A DNA stretch of 36,685 bases from an uncultured Lachnospiraceae bacterium. Its GTDB lineage: Bacteria > Bacillota > Clostridia > Lachnospirales > Lachnospiraceae. Positions 6,140-14,987 of the stretch are shown piece after piece; within the stretch, counting starts at the first letter, position 1; each line of letters starts with the position of its first letter. A program made the translations under genes and the position numbers. The stretch is taken from the NCBI GenBank assembly GCA_947629545.1, contig CANREE010000019.1:1-36685 (forward strand). The letters are read 5' to 3'. Under the pieces are notes generated by a model. That model worked only from the letters and a program-made list of their open reading frames with translations. It did not search any database and was not told the DNA's origin.

Positions 6140-7775
6140 TCGGTTCCACGTCATCCACATTCACCAATGTGAACACCTGGCGCTTTCTCGCCATCTCGTC
6201 GCTTTCCAGATACTCGTCGTAAGTGGTAATCTTGTCGATCAGCTTCCCGTTCACGATCTCCATGATCCGGTTGGCCGTAGTCTGCACGATCTGATGGTCG
6301 CGGGAGGAGAAGAGAAGCACGCCCGGGAACTTCATCAGACCGTTATTCAGCGCCGTGATGGACTCCATGTCCAGATGGTCCGTAGGCTCATCCAGCATCA
6401 GCACGTTGGCGCCGGAGATCATCAGCTTCGACAGCATGCAGCGCACCTTCTCGCCGCCGGAGAGCACCTTCACCTTCTTCACGCCGTCCTCGCCTGCGAA
6501 CAGCATCCGGCCCAGGAAACCGCGCACGTACGTCACGTCCTTCTCCGGCGAATACTGGGTCAGCCACTCCACGATCGTGTCCTCATTGGCGAACTCTGCG
6601 CTGTTGTCCTTCGGGAAATAGGACTGGGTCGTGGTCAGGCCCCATTTGTAATCGCCGCTGTCCGGCTCCATTTCCCCGGAAAGGATCTGGAAAAGAACGG
6701 TCTTCGCCTGCTCGTTGGGTCCTACCAGGGCCACCTTGTCGGTGCGGTTTAAGATAAAGGAAATATCATCCAGCACCTTCACGCCGTCGATGGTCTTCGA
6801 CAGATTCGTCACCGTCAGCACCTCGTTTCCGATCTCGCGGAACGGTCGGAAATCGATATACGGGTACTTCCGGCTGGAGGGCTTGATGTCGTCCAGCTGG
6901 ATCTTCTCCAGGGCCCGCTTGCGGGAGGTCGCCTGTTTGGACTTGGAAGCGTTGGCCGAGAACCGCTGGATAAATTCCTGCAGTTCCTTGATCTTCTCCT
7001 CTTTCTTGCGGTTGGCCTCCTTCATCTGCCGGATCATCAGCTGGCTGGACTCATACCAGAAATCGTAGTTGCCTGCGTAGAGCTGGATCTTGCCGTAGTC
7101 GATGTCCGCAATCTGCGTACAGACTTTATTCAGGAAATAGCGGTCATGGGACACCACAATCACCGTGTTCTCAAAATTAATCAGAAACTCCTCCAGCCAG
7201 GCGATGGCGTCCAGGTCCATGTTATTGGTGGGCTCGTCGAGGAGCAGAATATCCGGATTGCCGAAAAGGGCCTGCGCCAACAGCACCTTCACCTTCAGGG
7301 CGCCGTTTAAGTCTTTCATCAGCGTGTAATGGTAATCCGTGTCCACGCCGAGGCCGTTTAAGATATTGGCCGCGTCGGATTCCGCTTCCCAGCCGTTCAT
7401 CTCGGCGAACTCCGCCTCAAGCTCCGCCGCCCGGATGCCGTCCTCGTCGGAGAAATCCTCCTTCATATAAATGGCGTCTTTCTCCTTCATCACCTCGTAA
7501 AGCCTGGGGTTGCCCAGAATAACCGTGTCCGTCACCGTATACTGGTCGTATTTGAAATGATCCTGCTGCAGGAAGGAAAGCCGCTGCCCGTCGGTGATCA
7601 CCACATCGCCGGACGTTGGCTCCAGCTGTCCCGACAGAATCCGCAGAAATGTGGACTTTCCGGCGCCGTTGGCGCCGATCACGCCATAGCAGTTCCCTTC
7701 GGTAAATTTGATGTTAACGTCCTCGAATAACGCCTTCTTTCCGACTCGCAGTGTAATGTTGTTCGCACTGATCAT
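6117..7775 (-). CDS. ABC-F family ATPase (YbiT/YkpA-like)
   Basis: A 552-residue soluble twin-ATPase of the ABC-F family, which acts on ribosomes (translation factor or antibiotic protection); it has no membrane segment. NBD1: Walker A GANGAGKST (34-42), Walker B LLLDEP (177-182), H-loop H210, but its signature is LNGAL (156-160). A charged helical linker spans about 245-300. NBD2: signature LSGGE (438-442) and Walker B LMLDEP (459-464), but Walker A is GPNEQAKT (352-359) and the switch position is Arg (SSRDHQ, near 492). In a head-to-tail pair the NBD1 Walker A/NBD2 signature site is canonical and the other is degenerate. It has its own promoter and lies 96 bases after pyrC. Housekeeping translation factor is likelier than resistance, but this is not proven. 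Confidence 0.9.
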   Translation of the reverse strand: MISANNITLRVGKKALFEDVNIKFTEGNCYGVIGANGAGKSTFLRILSGQLEPTSGDVVITDGQRLSFLQQDHFKYDQYTVTDTVILGNPRLYEVMKEKDAIYMKEDFSDEDGIRAAELEAEFAEMNGWEAESDAANILNGLGVDTDYHYTLMKDLNGALKVKVLLAQALFGNPDILLLDEPTNNMDLDAIAWLEEFLINFENTVIVVSHDRYFLNKVCTQIADIDYGKIQLYAGNYDFWYESSQLMIRQMKEANRKKEEKIKELQEFIQRFSANASKSKQATSRKRALEKIQLDDIKPSSRKYPYIDFRPFREIGNEVLTVTNLSKTIDGVKVLDDISFILNRTDKVALVGPNEQAKTVLFQILSGEMEPDSGDYKWGLTTTQSYFPKDNSAEFANEDTIVEWLTQYSPEKDVTYVRGFLGRMLFAGEDGVKKVKVLSGGEKVRCMLSKLMISGANVLMLDEPTDHLDMESITALNNGLMKFPGVLLFSSRDHQIVQTTANRIMEIVNGKLIDKITTYDEYLESDEMARKRQVFTLVNVDDVEPIDESDEM

Positions 7776-7837
7776 GAATTCAATTCTCCTCCGATGATAC
7801 TTAAGCTCATGCCGCGTCCGTTTCTTTAATCAATCCT

Positions 7838-7865
7838 ATTGTACATGAATCTAATCATTTTGCAA
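7838..7865 (-). promoter_or_regulatory. Probable promoter of the ABC-F gene
   Basis: TTGCAA (7860-7865) and TACAAT (7838-7843) are separated by 16 bases on the minus strand, in the AT-rich 96-base gap after pyrC. A GGAGGAG site lies just before the ABC-F ATG. I see no convincing pyrC terminator in this gap, so some read-through is possible. Confidence 0.6.
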
Positions 7866-7871
7866 GTGTTT

Positions 7872-9266
7872 TCAAATAAAACTGTCCTGATACACAAGTC
7901 TGCCTCCGCAGATCGTATATTTTGCTTTCCCCCGAAGTTTTCTCCCAATAAACGGCGAATTGGCTGATTTTGAGCGAAATTCTCTGACCGTCCACGTCTC
8001 ATTCGGGTTAAAGATCACGATATCCGCCGGGGCGCCAATTTGCATCCGACCGCAGCTGAGACGGTACAGCCGGGCCGGATTCAGGCTCATCTTCGCGATC
8101 AGTTCCGGCAGTGTCAGGTACCGTTGATCCACCAGCTCCGTGATTCCGAGCGCCAGCGCGGTTTCCAGACCGATGATACCGCTGGGCGCTTCCGTGAGCG
8201 TTCGGGCTTTCTCCCCGGCGCTGTGCGGGGCATGATCTGTCGCAATCACGTCGATGGTTCCGTCCTGCAGTGCCGCGATCAGCGCCTGACGGTCTTCTTC
8301 TGTCCGCAAGGGCGGATTCATTTTGGCCAGAGTCCCGTGCTCCCGCACCGCCTCCTCCGTCAATGTAAAATGATGAGGCGTCACCTCGGCGCACACCCGC
8401 GCGCCCAGACGTTTCGCCAACCGCACCTGCTCCACCGCCGTGCGGGAACTGATGTGCTGGATATTGGCGATCGCATTCTCCGGGGAGGGAACGAGGTCTG
8501 CCGGCAGCGGACGCGTCACAGCAACTGCGTCAGAACCGCCGGCGCATCCGCGCTCCGCAACCGACTCATGACCATCTCCTTGCGCCGCGGCCCGGCTCAC
8601 ATCCAACGCGATCATACAGTCCCTGGCCACCAGGCTGTCCTCAGCCACCGCCGGAGAACCGTAGATCCCCAGCTGTTCCGACACTGCTCCATGGTTGACG
8701 CCGTTATTCTTAATAAACGCCGGGTCTTCCTCATGGAAACTGAGCGGCACGTTCAGCTCCGCCGCCAGTTCCATGGCTTCCCGCACCAGAGATTCGTTCA
8801 TCAGCGGGATCCCGTCGTCCGTGAATCCCACCGCTCCTGCCGCCGTCAGGGCCCGCATATCCGTCAGTTCCTGCCCCTTCATCCCCACGGAAACCGCAGC
8901 CGCCGACAACACATGGATCCCGGTCTTCCCGCCCTCTTCAATCACATAGCGCAGCGTTTCCGCATTATCCACCGGCGGCTTCGTGTTGGCCATACAGACC
9001 ACTGTGGTGTATCCTCCGGCCATAGCCGCAGCCGCTCCGGTGCGGATATCTTCCTTATAAGTCAGACCCGGATCCCGGAAATGTACATGAACGTCCACCA
9101 ATCCGGGCGCCACCACGCAGCCCGAAGCGTCGATCACGGTTTCATAGACGCCGTTATCCTTAAAAAAACCGAAATCAGCGATTTTACCGTCATCCAGAAC
9201 CACGTCAAACGGCTGCATATCCAGCTTCTCCGGGTCGATCACCATTCCGTTCTTAATCAAAATCAT
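7872..9266 (-). CDS. pyrC: Dihydroorotase, with an extra internal loop
   Basis: Cytosolic zinc enzyme of de novo pyrimidine synthesis, interconverting N-carbamoyl-aspartate and dihydroorotate. Seen: HVHFRDPG (60-67), FTDDG (149-152 region), SFHEED with H178, QHISS with H271, TPHHF (296-300), and ATDHAPH with catalytic D344. This is the Bacillus-like type that uses Asp instead of a carboxylated Lys as bridging ligand. Odd: about 34 residues (231-264), rich in Gly/Ala/Ser with a PLPADLVPSPEN stretch, sit just before the strand carrying H271, giving 464 residues rather than about 425-430. No other pyr gene is in the window. It lies 43 bases after the exporter subunit gene, with no terminator between, so it may be transcribed from the glycan locus. 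Confidence 0.95.
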   Translation of the reverse strand: MILIKNGMVIDPEKLDMQPFDVVLDDGKIADFGFFKDNGVYETVIDASGCVVAPGLVDVHVHFRDPGLTYKEDIRTGAAAAMAGGYTTVVCMANTKPPVDNAETLRYVIEEGGKTGIHVLSAAAVSVGMKGQELTDMRALTAAGAVGFTDDGIPLMNESLVREAMELAAELNVPLSFHEEDPAFIKNNGVNHGAVSEQLGIYGSPAVAEDSLVARDCMIALDVSRAAAQGDGHESVAERGCAGGSDAVAVTRPLPADLVPSPENAIANIQHISSRTAVEQVRLAKRLGARVCAEVTPHHFTLTEEAVREHGTLAKMNPPLRTEEDRQALIAALQDGTIDVIATDHAPHSAGEKARTLTEAPSGIIGLETALALGITELVDQRYLTLPELIAKMSLNPARLYRLSCGRMQIGAPADIVIFNPNETWTVREFRSKSANSPFIGRKLRGKAKYTICGGRLVYQDSFI

Positions 9267-9309
9267 CCGTTAAGACCTCCTTATCCACCGCGCCGCCTTC
9301 TGCCGGCCG

Positions 9310-9756
9310 TCAGCTTTTCCTGAATAAGCGGACGGCTGCGCTGAACACCTTCTGCGGCACCTGAAACACAAACACGATCCCCAGCACGATCGCTACCGCG
9401 ATCTTCACGGCCTCGAATCCCTTCTCCGCGGCCATTTCCATCTGATTCATGACGATATAGTAGGCCATCCAGTAAATGTCTCCGCCCGGCACCAGCGGAA
9501 TGATGCCGGGAATCAAAAAGATCGTTACCGGGCACCGTCTCCATACCGCGAACAGCCGTGACAGCAGCACGACCAGTACCGCAGCCGCCAGAATCGCTTC
9601 CGGCACCGCACTGTACGGCAGTACCAGACAATAGACCAGCCACCCCGCGCCGCCGACAAACCCACACAGCGGATAGTATTCCCGCGGCACACTGAACATG
9701 ATCGAGAAGCCGATAGTGCCGAGGAGCGCTGCAAAAATCTGCGCAAACAGGTTCAC
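9310..9756 (-). CDS. Threonine/serine exporter family, small membrane subunit (YjjB/ThrE C-terminal type)
   Basis: A 148-residue, almost wholly hydrophobic protein with about four or five membrane helices and the P-G-x-x-P-L-V-P-G-G motif (IPGIIPLVPGGD) typical of the ThrE C-terminal half. Corynebacterium ThrE is one chain; many bacteria split it in two, as here. Its ATG overlaps the TGA of the larger subunit gene (ATGA, 9753-9756), so the two are coupled and presumably form one complex in the cytoplasmic membrane. The exported substrate may be threonine, serine or, as reported for YjjPB, a dicarboxylate; the sequence does not decide. Confidence 0.88.
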   Translation of the reverse strand: MNLFAQIFAALLGTIGFSIMFSVPREYYPLCGFVGGAGWLVYCLVLPYSAVPEAILAAAVLVVLLSRLFAVWRRCPVTIFLIPGIIPLVPGGDIYWMAYYIVMNQMEMAAEKGFEAVKIAVAIVLGIVFVFQVPQKVFSAAVRLFRKS

Positions 9757-10529
9757 AGCACCACACCTCCCATCAGCCGCTGGACTACGGCATAGACCAG
9801 CCCGACGCCCATTGCGATACAGAAGAAGACCAGAAGTGCGTCCAGCATCCGTACGACACCCGCCAGATAATTTTCATCCGTGATATCGCGGATTGCATTG
9901 GTAAAGGCCACGCCGGGAATCAGGGATACCACGGAACCGATCACGATATAATTCAGATGCTCCCCCAACCCCAGACTGTAAAGAAACATGCTCGCAACGG
10001 TCGCAACTGCGCCGCCGATGATGCTTCCCACCATTTTCGACAGATGGGGCCGGCTCACAAACAAAATATACAGATACAAAATCGCTCCGGCAATAAACGC
10101 CGCCAGACTGTCGATCGGACTGCCGCCATAGATATAGGCGAACCCTGCGCTGCCAAGCGCCGCTCCGACCACTTGCATCCGATAAGTCTTTCCCGGCATA
10201 TTCCGAATTCTCTCCAGTTCTGCCCGTGCTTCACTGACCGTAAATTTCCCTTCCTCGATCTCCCGCGACAATTGATTCACCGCTGCGACGCGATCCAGAT
10301 GGGCGCTGCCCACCGGCACATGGATCACCTTTGCGAACGGCTCCGTGCCCACGCTGTCTGCCGTAACAAAGAGTCCGTTGCTGAGCGTGAAAATACTGCC
10401 GGAATTAATTCCGTAATGACGGCTGATCCGGTAGACCGTCTCCTCCACCCTGAAAATCTCCGCGCCGTTTTCCAGAAGAATATGGCCCGCCTCGATCGCC
10501 ACATCCATGATCTCTCTCTCATGTTCCAT
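9753..10529 (-). CDS. Threonine/serine exporter family, large subunit (YjjP/ThrE N-terminal, DUF1212 type)
   Basis: A 258-residue protein. The first 115 or so residues are cytosolic and carry the family motif AGHILLENGAEIFRVEETV with R-x-S and GSAHLDRV downstream; about five membrane helices fill the remainder, with SLIPGVAFTNAIRD in the last third. It pairs with the overlapping downstream subunit. It starts 24 bases after the polyprenyl-phosphate sugar synthase-like gene with a GGGGGA site, so it is probably co-transcribed with the glycan genes, though no functional link is evident. Confidence 0.9.
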   Translation of the reverse strand: MEHEREIMDVAIEAGHILLENGAEIFRVEETVYRISRHYGINSGSIFTLSNGLFVTADSVGTEPFAKVIHVPVGSAHLDRVAAVNQLSREIEEGKFTVSEARAELERIRNMPGKTYRMQVVGAALGSAGFAYIYGGSPIDSLAAFIAGAILYLYILFVSRPHLSKMVGSIIGGAVATVASMFLYSLGLGEHLNYIVIGSVVSLIPGVAFTNAIRDITDENYLAGVVRMLDALLVFFCIAMGVGLVYAVVQRLMGGVVL

Positions 10530-10553
10530 CCCATCTTCCCCCTGTCGCCATTT

Positions 10554-11582
10554 TCACCGTGAGACCGTACCCGCCTCTCCGTCGTCCGCTGCAGTTTCCT
10601 CACAGCCTTCCGCGGTTTTTCGCTCCGCCGCACACCGCATCCGGGCATCGGATCCTTCTTCCAGACACTCTGTCTTCTCTACGATATAAATCGGCCTGTC
10701 CTTCAGTTCCGTAAATAAAATCGCGATATATTCCCCAATGATTCCTACGATCATGAACAGCACCGCGAACATAAAACACAGGAGCACCACGATCGTCGCG
10801 TAACCGCTGGGCGCGCCGCCCCGGGTAAACAGCGTATATACCAGCACGATCAGTCCCATCAGCCCCGCCATAAGACCCGCATAAATGCCCAGCTTCAGCG
10901 GAAGATTCGAAAAACAGAGGATCGTATTCACGGAAAACTGAAACAGCTTGCGAATACTGTATTTACTGTGGCCGGCAGCGCGGACACGCGCTTCATACGC
11001 GATCGTTGTCTGTTTAAAACCCACATTCTGCACATAGCCGCGCAGGAAGCGGACGCGTTCCCGATAGTTTTCCTTCAGGACTTCCGCGACCTGTCTGCTG
11101 ACAGCAAAGAAATCAGAAGCGTTCGGCTCGAAATGAACGTCCGAAAGAACATTGATCAGCTTATAAAAAGCTGCCGATGTCAGGTTTTTCACCAGACCTG
11201 CGGACCTGTTCTTCGTACGAACCATACTAACGACCTGATACCCCTCTTCGAACTTTCGGATAATTTCGGGAATACACCCCGGCGGGTGCTGCAGATCCGC
11301 ATCCATACAGACAATACCGTCGCCGCGGCTGTAATCGATACCGGCGATCATCGCCGCCTCATGGCCGAAATTTCGCGAAAAGGCGACCACTTTCACATGT
11401 TCGTCCTGCTGCGCCAGCCTGCTTAAGATCAACCGGCTTCTATCCGTACTTCCGTCATCGACAAACAAGAGCTCATAGTCCCAGGCTGCCGTCAGAAGCA
11501 CACGGCTTGTCTCCTGATAGAACTGCTCCAGCACAGCCTCTTCATTATAGACTGACACGACAACCGATAACTTCTTTTCCAT
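10554..11582 (-). CDS. GT2 glycosyltransferase, polyprenyl-phosphate sugar synthase (DPM1/GtrB/ArnC-like)
   Basis: The N-terminal GT-A domain (1-220) shows VVSVYNEE (8-15), FVDDGSTD (40-47) and the metal-binding D-x-D in CMDADLQHP (92-100, D94/D96). Two membrane segments follow (about 231-252 and 262-290), then GEYIAILFTELKDRPIYI, the usual ending of the GtrB/ArnC-like branch. A 35-residue charged tail is extra. Known for the family: transfer of a sugar from a nucleotide donor to undecaprenyl phosphate on the cytosolic face, producing a donor for GT-C transferases outside. Three GT-C-like membrane proteins in this locus would fit as users of that donor. The sugar is unknown. Confidence 0.9.
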   Translation of the reverse strand: MEKKLSVVVSVYNEEAVLEQFYQETSRVLLTAAWDYELLFVDDGSTDRSRLILSRLAQQDEHVKVVAFSRNFGHEAAMIAGIDYSRGDGIVCMDADLQHPPGCIPEIIRKFEEGYQVVSMVRTKNRSAGLVKNLTSAAFYKLINVLSDVHFEPNASDFFAVSRQVAEVLKENYRERVRFLRGYVQNVGFKQTTIAYEARVRAAGHSKYSIRKLFQFSVNTILCFSNLPLKLGIYAGLMAGLMGLIVLVYTLFTRGGAPSGYATIVVLLCFMFAVLFMIVGIIGEYIAILFTELKDRPIYIVEKTECLEEGSDARMRCAAERKTAEGCEETAADDGEAGTVSR

Positions 11583-11609
11583 CTTTGAATCCTCTCTTAT
11601 ATCAACGCC

Positions 11610-14009
11610 TCACATACCGAGACACAGATTTTTCCAATGCAGAAATTCTTCCGACCGGGCTTCCGATTCCTGTGTCAGCTCCCCGTCCAGACAAACCTCA
11701 GCCAACATATTATCCAGTTCATAGTGAACTGGCACCAGATATCCGTATTCGATCAGATAATAGACCAGTTCCCAGGCGCGCGTCCGATCCCCGACCCAGC
11801 TTCCGTTCATAAAGATATAATCTGTCTTCGCATATTCCATGAACTCCACAAACCCGTCCATATACTTTACCAGTTCCACATTCCCGTCACTGCCCACGAT
11901 ATCCGTATAGGACTGGGCGCTGCATGGAAACGCCAGGTCACGCGGATGGTCTCCCAGAACGATCACACGGTTACGCGGATCCTGCGCCAATATTGCCCAG
12001 ATCGTCCCTTTGCCTTCCGCCGCCATCTCCGTATGACGCAGTTCCCGGTGATCGTAGTATCCGCGATTGATTGGATTGACCGGTGACAGGCCCAGAGACC
12101 AGGACCAGTCCGTTACCGTCATAAACACAACAGAAAACACCATGAGCGGCACCGCAAGACATAGAAACCCTTTTCGTACGGCAGCTTTGCCAAGCCTTGC
12201 AAACAGACGAAAACCTGCAAGCGCCAACAGCACATAAAGCAGCATGAAATAATTGCCGTCAAGCGCCTGAAGCAGGTACAAACTGACAATGTTCACCACC
12301 AGAAACGGCAAACATACCGCCGTCAGCCACCCATCCATTACTTTTTCCATCCGTTCGCGCCGCTTTTTCCCAAGCAAAAGCCAGGCAGCCGCCGCACAGA
12401 ACACAAGCCAGAAGACAGGGCCTCCCCAGGCGACGATCACATGGCTGAAATCCTCAGAGACATCCGGATTCAGCAGGAAGCCGTACAGCCGCGCCGCCAG
12501 ATGCGAGAGCTGTCCGATCGGATCAAGACCTGCTCCGCTGTCGGGAACGGGCTTTGTAAGAAACGGATATCTGGCATGAAATCCCATTCGCGCGAAAATG
12601 GACGTAAAGACCGACGTAACCGGGAACCCGGTCAGGATCAGAGTCCTTGCCCATACCGCCGTCAGAGCGGCAAACGCAAGAAGCACGACGCCGGTCGCTT
12701 CCGCCCGCTCCTGTCCCGGACAATGCCGCGGTATCCCGCGGATACGCAAAAGATACAATCCGCTCATCCCGTAAACGGCGGTCGAGAAGACCAATGCCGT
12801 CGGCTTAAATGTCCAGCTGAGCAAAAAAGCAGCCAGACTGTAGGAAAGCGCCGTCATAGGAGCGGACCGCCTCTCAGGAAATACTGTTCCCGTCAGCGGC
12901 GCTGCGTCAACCACGCGCAGGATCTCCCTTATCATCAGCAGCTGCACCAACAGTGTGGCCATATCCGTTTTGGCCGACAACGTCATATTCAGAATCCCGG
13001 GCACTGTCGCCAGAAACACCGTCAGAAGCGCCGCCATTCTTCGGTTCATGAAAGATCCGGCTATATTGCAGACCGCCCACAGGACTCCGGCCGCCATCCA
13101 CCAGCTCGCGGAGATCAGGAAACTGTAGGAAGGGAGCACTGACAACGGCAGCGTCAGGATCTCCCACCCCTTGGAATACGTATATACCACGCCGACCGTA
13201 CCAAGGTTTTCATAAATTCCCCGCCCGTTGTCCAGTATATACGCGGCACGGGCGCCGTACCACATGGTATCGTAATCGACCGCAATGTTCATGCGCCCCG
13301 CCTGCATACAAAACACGGTAAGCACCAGCGCGGTTCCCAGTATTCGCGGCGCACTCCAGCGGCTCTCCGACGGGCTCCGCAGAGAACCGCCTGCCGTCTG
13401 CCGGACGACTGCTCTCAAAAGCGCCAGCGGATAAACGTTCCTTCCGCTGCAAAGCTGTATCAGAATAATAAGAAATGCCGTTACGCCGACCGCAGCGCAC
13501 AGTTGAGGGATCGAGCCGATCCCCAGCGCCGACATCAGACAGAACAGACATATGACCGCCAGACTGCCCACCAGAAAATCCCGCCCCGGATTCACAGCCA
13601 TCCTGCCGGAAATCTCTTCCTTCCATGCGGCGTTCTCCCCGTCCCCGCTCCTGCGTCCCATACAATGAAGCCACTCCCGGATCTGCGCGCCCGCCATGCA
13701 CACATATATGAGATAAAATCCGGATGCCAGAATGGGTAAAAGGATTACATGAAGCCATAAAAAAACCGACGCTACCACCATCATTCCGATCACGCGCGCC
13801 CGCGGATTCCGCGCAAACCGTCCGACCAGTACAAACAGAAAAAACAGCAGCGCCAGTTCAAAGACCATTTCTGCATATCTGGGCTGAATCACGATCCAGG
13901 AAAGCGTCCCATGGATGACAGTTCTCTCAAGCGAATAGCCGGCTGCCGCAAACACTGCGGCGGCCAATACCAACCATATGCATTTTTCCTTGCCTGACAG
14001 TCCCTTCAT
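11610..14009 (-). CDS. Large polytopic membrane protein, GT-C-like glycosyltransferase candidate
   Basis: About 799 residues with a dozen or more hydrophobic helices and a soluble C-terminal part of roughly 150 residues. After the helices begin again near residue 225, an acidic motif VDYDTMWYG (D245, D247) sits in an extracytoplasmic loop, followed by NGRGIYENLG; later SAKTDMATLL supplies a second acidic pair. This pattern (D-x-D in the first loop, a second acid in the next) is typical of GT-C transferases that use polyprenyl-linked sugars; I cannot name a specific family. The ATG at 14009 has AAGGAG six bases upstream and is preferred over 14027. It is 27 bases from the DPM1-like gene, its likely donor supplier. 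Function is inferred. Confidence 0.75.
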   Translation of the reverse strand: MKGLSGKEKCIWLVLAAAVFAAAGYSLERTVIHGTLSWIVIQPRYAEMVFELALLFFLFVLVGRFARNPRARVIGMMVVASVFLWLHVILLPILASGFYLIYVCMAGAQIREWLHCMGRRSGDGENAAWKEEISGRMAVNPGRDFLVGSLAVICLFCLMSALGIGSIPQLCAAVGVTAFLIILIQLCSGRNVYPLALLRAVVRQTAGGSLRSPSESRWSAPRILGTALVLTVFCMQAGRMNIAVDYDTMWYGARAAYILDNGRGIYENLGTVGVVYTYSKGWEILTLPLSVLPSYSFLISASWWMAAGVLWAVCNIAGSFMNRRMAALLTVFLATVPGILNMTLSAKTDMATLLVQLLMIREILRVVDAAPLTGTVFPERRSAPMTALSYSLAAFLLSWTFKPTALVFSTAVYGMSGLYLLRIRGIPRHCPGQERAEATGVVLLAFAALTAVWARTLILTGFPVTSVFTSIFARMGFHARYPFLTKPVPDSGAGLDPIGQLSHLAARLYGFLLNPDVSEDFSHVIVAWGGPVFWLVFCAAAAWLLLGKKRRERMEKVMDGWLTAVCLPFLVVNIVSLYLLQALDGNYFMLLYVLLALAGFRLFARLGKAAVRKGFLCLAVPLMVFSVVFMTVTDWSWSLGLSPVNPINRGYYDHRELRHTEMAAEGKGTIWAILAQDPRNRVIVLGDHPRDLAFPCSAQSYTDIVGSDGNVELVKYMDGFVEFMEYAKTDYIFMNGSWVGDRTRAWELVYYLIEYGYLVPVHYELDNMLAEVCLDGELTQESEARSEEFLHWKNLCLGM

Positions 14010-14115
14010 CCGCCTCTCCTTCTGCACATCTGCCCGGCCCGCCGCTTCACTGTCCCGCCTCAGCTGCCGGTCTGCACGTCCGGCGGACGTACCGCACTGC
14101 GGTCTGTTCGGTCTG

Positions 14116-14985
14116 CTACCCGGTTATGGTGATCCAACCGTCCGTATGGGTAGGAACCCGTTTTTCCTCGGGCGGCGGCGTCATATAATCCCCGTAAATT
14201 TGTTTCAGCACCTGATCCCAGTTCCTGGGGGCCATCAGAACCGTATCCTCAAACGGCAGATCCACTGTTTCACAGCTCCATTCCTTCCTGACTGTCACAT
14301 AGAGGAAATCCGGCTGATAATTGCTGTAATACATCAGGCGGCTGCGGCCTTTCCGACCGCGGATCGCGGCGGCGCGCTGAAGCCTCAGTATTTTCTGCAT
14401 CGGAAGCCGCTTTCCCACAGCGGAAAGAATCCGCACGGCCAATCGTCCGGCTGCACCGTATTTACCGTAATCCAGCCGGTACCGATGTCCCATCGCCAGA
14501 CCGTAGATCAGGACCTGCCGCAATTTCGACCAACCGGCCGCCAGACGCTTTTCCGGCAGCTCATCCAGAATGAACAGATCCACCCACAGATGATTCAGCT
14601 TCCCGCCATAATAACGCATCTCCTCCGAATCTGCGTGGGTCTGGCTGTTCAGATAGACGATCCGGGGCGTGAAATCATAAAACGTGTTCCTGCTCCCCAG
14701 CTCCTCCGGCTCCAAAAAATACATCCCCTCCGGCAGTTCTTTATGCGCCACCTTTGCAAACGCCTCGTAACTGTCCCTTGTAAAAGCTACATCCGCATCG
14801 TCGTCCCAGGGGATAAAACCGCCGTGACGAACCGCGCCCAGCAGCGTACCGGAATCCATCATATAAGAAATGCCATATTTCCGACAAATGCGGTCAATCT
14901 CCTTCAAAACATCCAGATTCGCCCGATGTACGGATGCCAGACCATAGTCCTGTCTTTCTGCCGCCGCTTTCTTTTCCATTTCCAT
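14116..14985 (-). CDS. LicD-family phosphotransferase (nucleotidyltransferase fold)
   Basis: Near residue 45 it carries the defining LicD stretch GTLLGAVRHGGFIPWDDDADV, whose D-D-D-x-D residues bind metal. Known members transfer phosphocholine or other phosphodiester-linked groups onto surface glycans or teichoic acids. Length (about 290) fits. I chose the ATG at 14985, with AAGGG seven bases upstream. A TTG at 14991 that overlaps the rfbH stop is the alternative. It lies between rfbH and the 799-residue membrane protein gene; the 106 bases after it contain nothing I recognise. No choline uptake or activation gene is in the window, so the transferred group may be something else. Confidence 0.9.
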   Translation of the reverse strand: MEMEKKAAAERQDYGLASVHRANLDVLKEIDRICRKYGISYMMDSGTLLGAVRHGGFIPWDDDADVAFTRDSYEAFAKVAHKELPEGMYFLEPEELGSRNTFYDFTPRIVYLNSQTHADSEEMRYYGGKLNHLWVDLFILDELPEKRLAAGWSKLRQVLIYGLAMGHRYRLDYGKYGAAGRLAVRILSAVGKRLPMQKILRLQRAAAIRGRKGRSRLMYYSNYQPDFLYVTVRKEWSCETVDLPFEDTVLMAPRNWDQVLKQIYGDYMTPPPEEKRVPTHTDGWITITG

Positions 14986-14987
14986 GG

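Noticed and set aside
8040-9323. Long plus-strand open frame opposite dihydroorotase, and many similar plus-strand frames elsewhere
   Set aside because: They mirror well-identified minus-strand genes, encode His/Arg/Pro-rich sequence without domains, and lack consistent ribosome binding sites. They are by-products of high GC.
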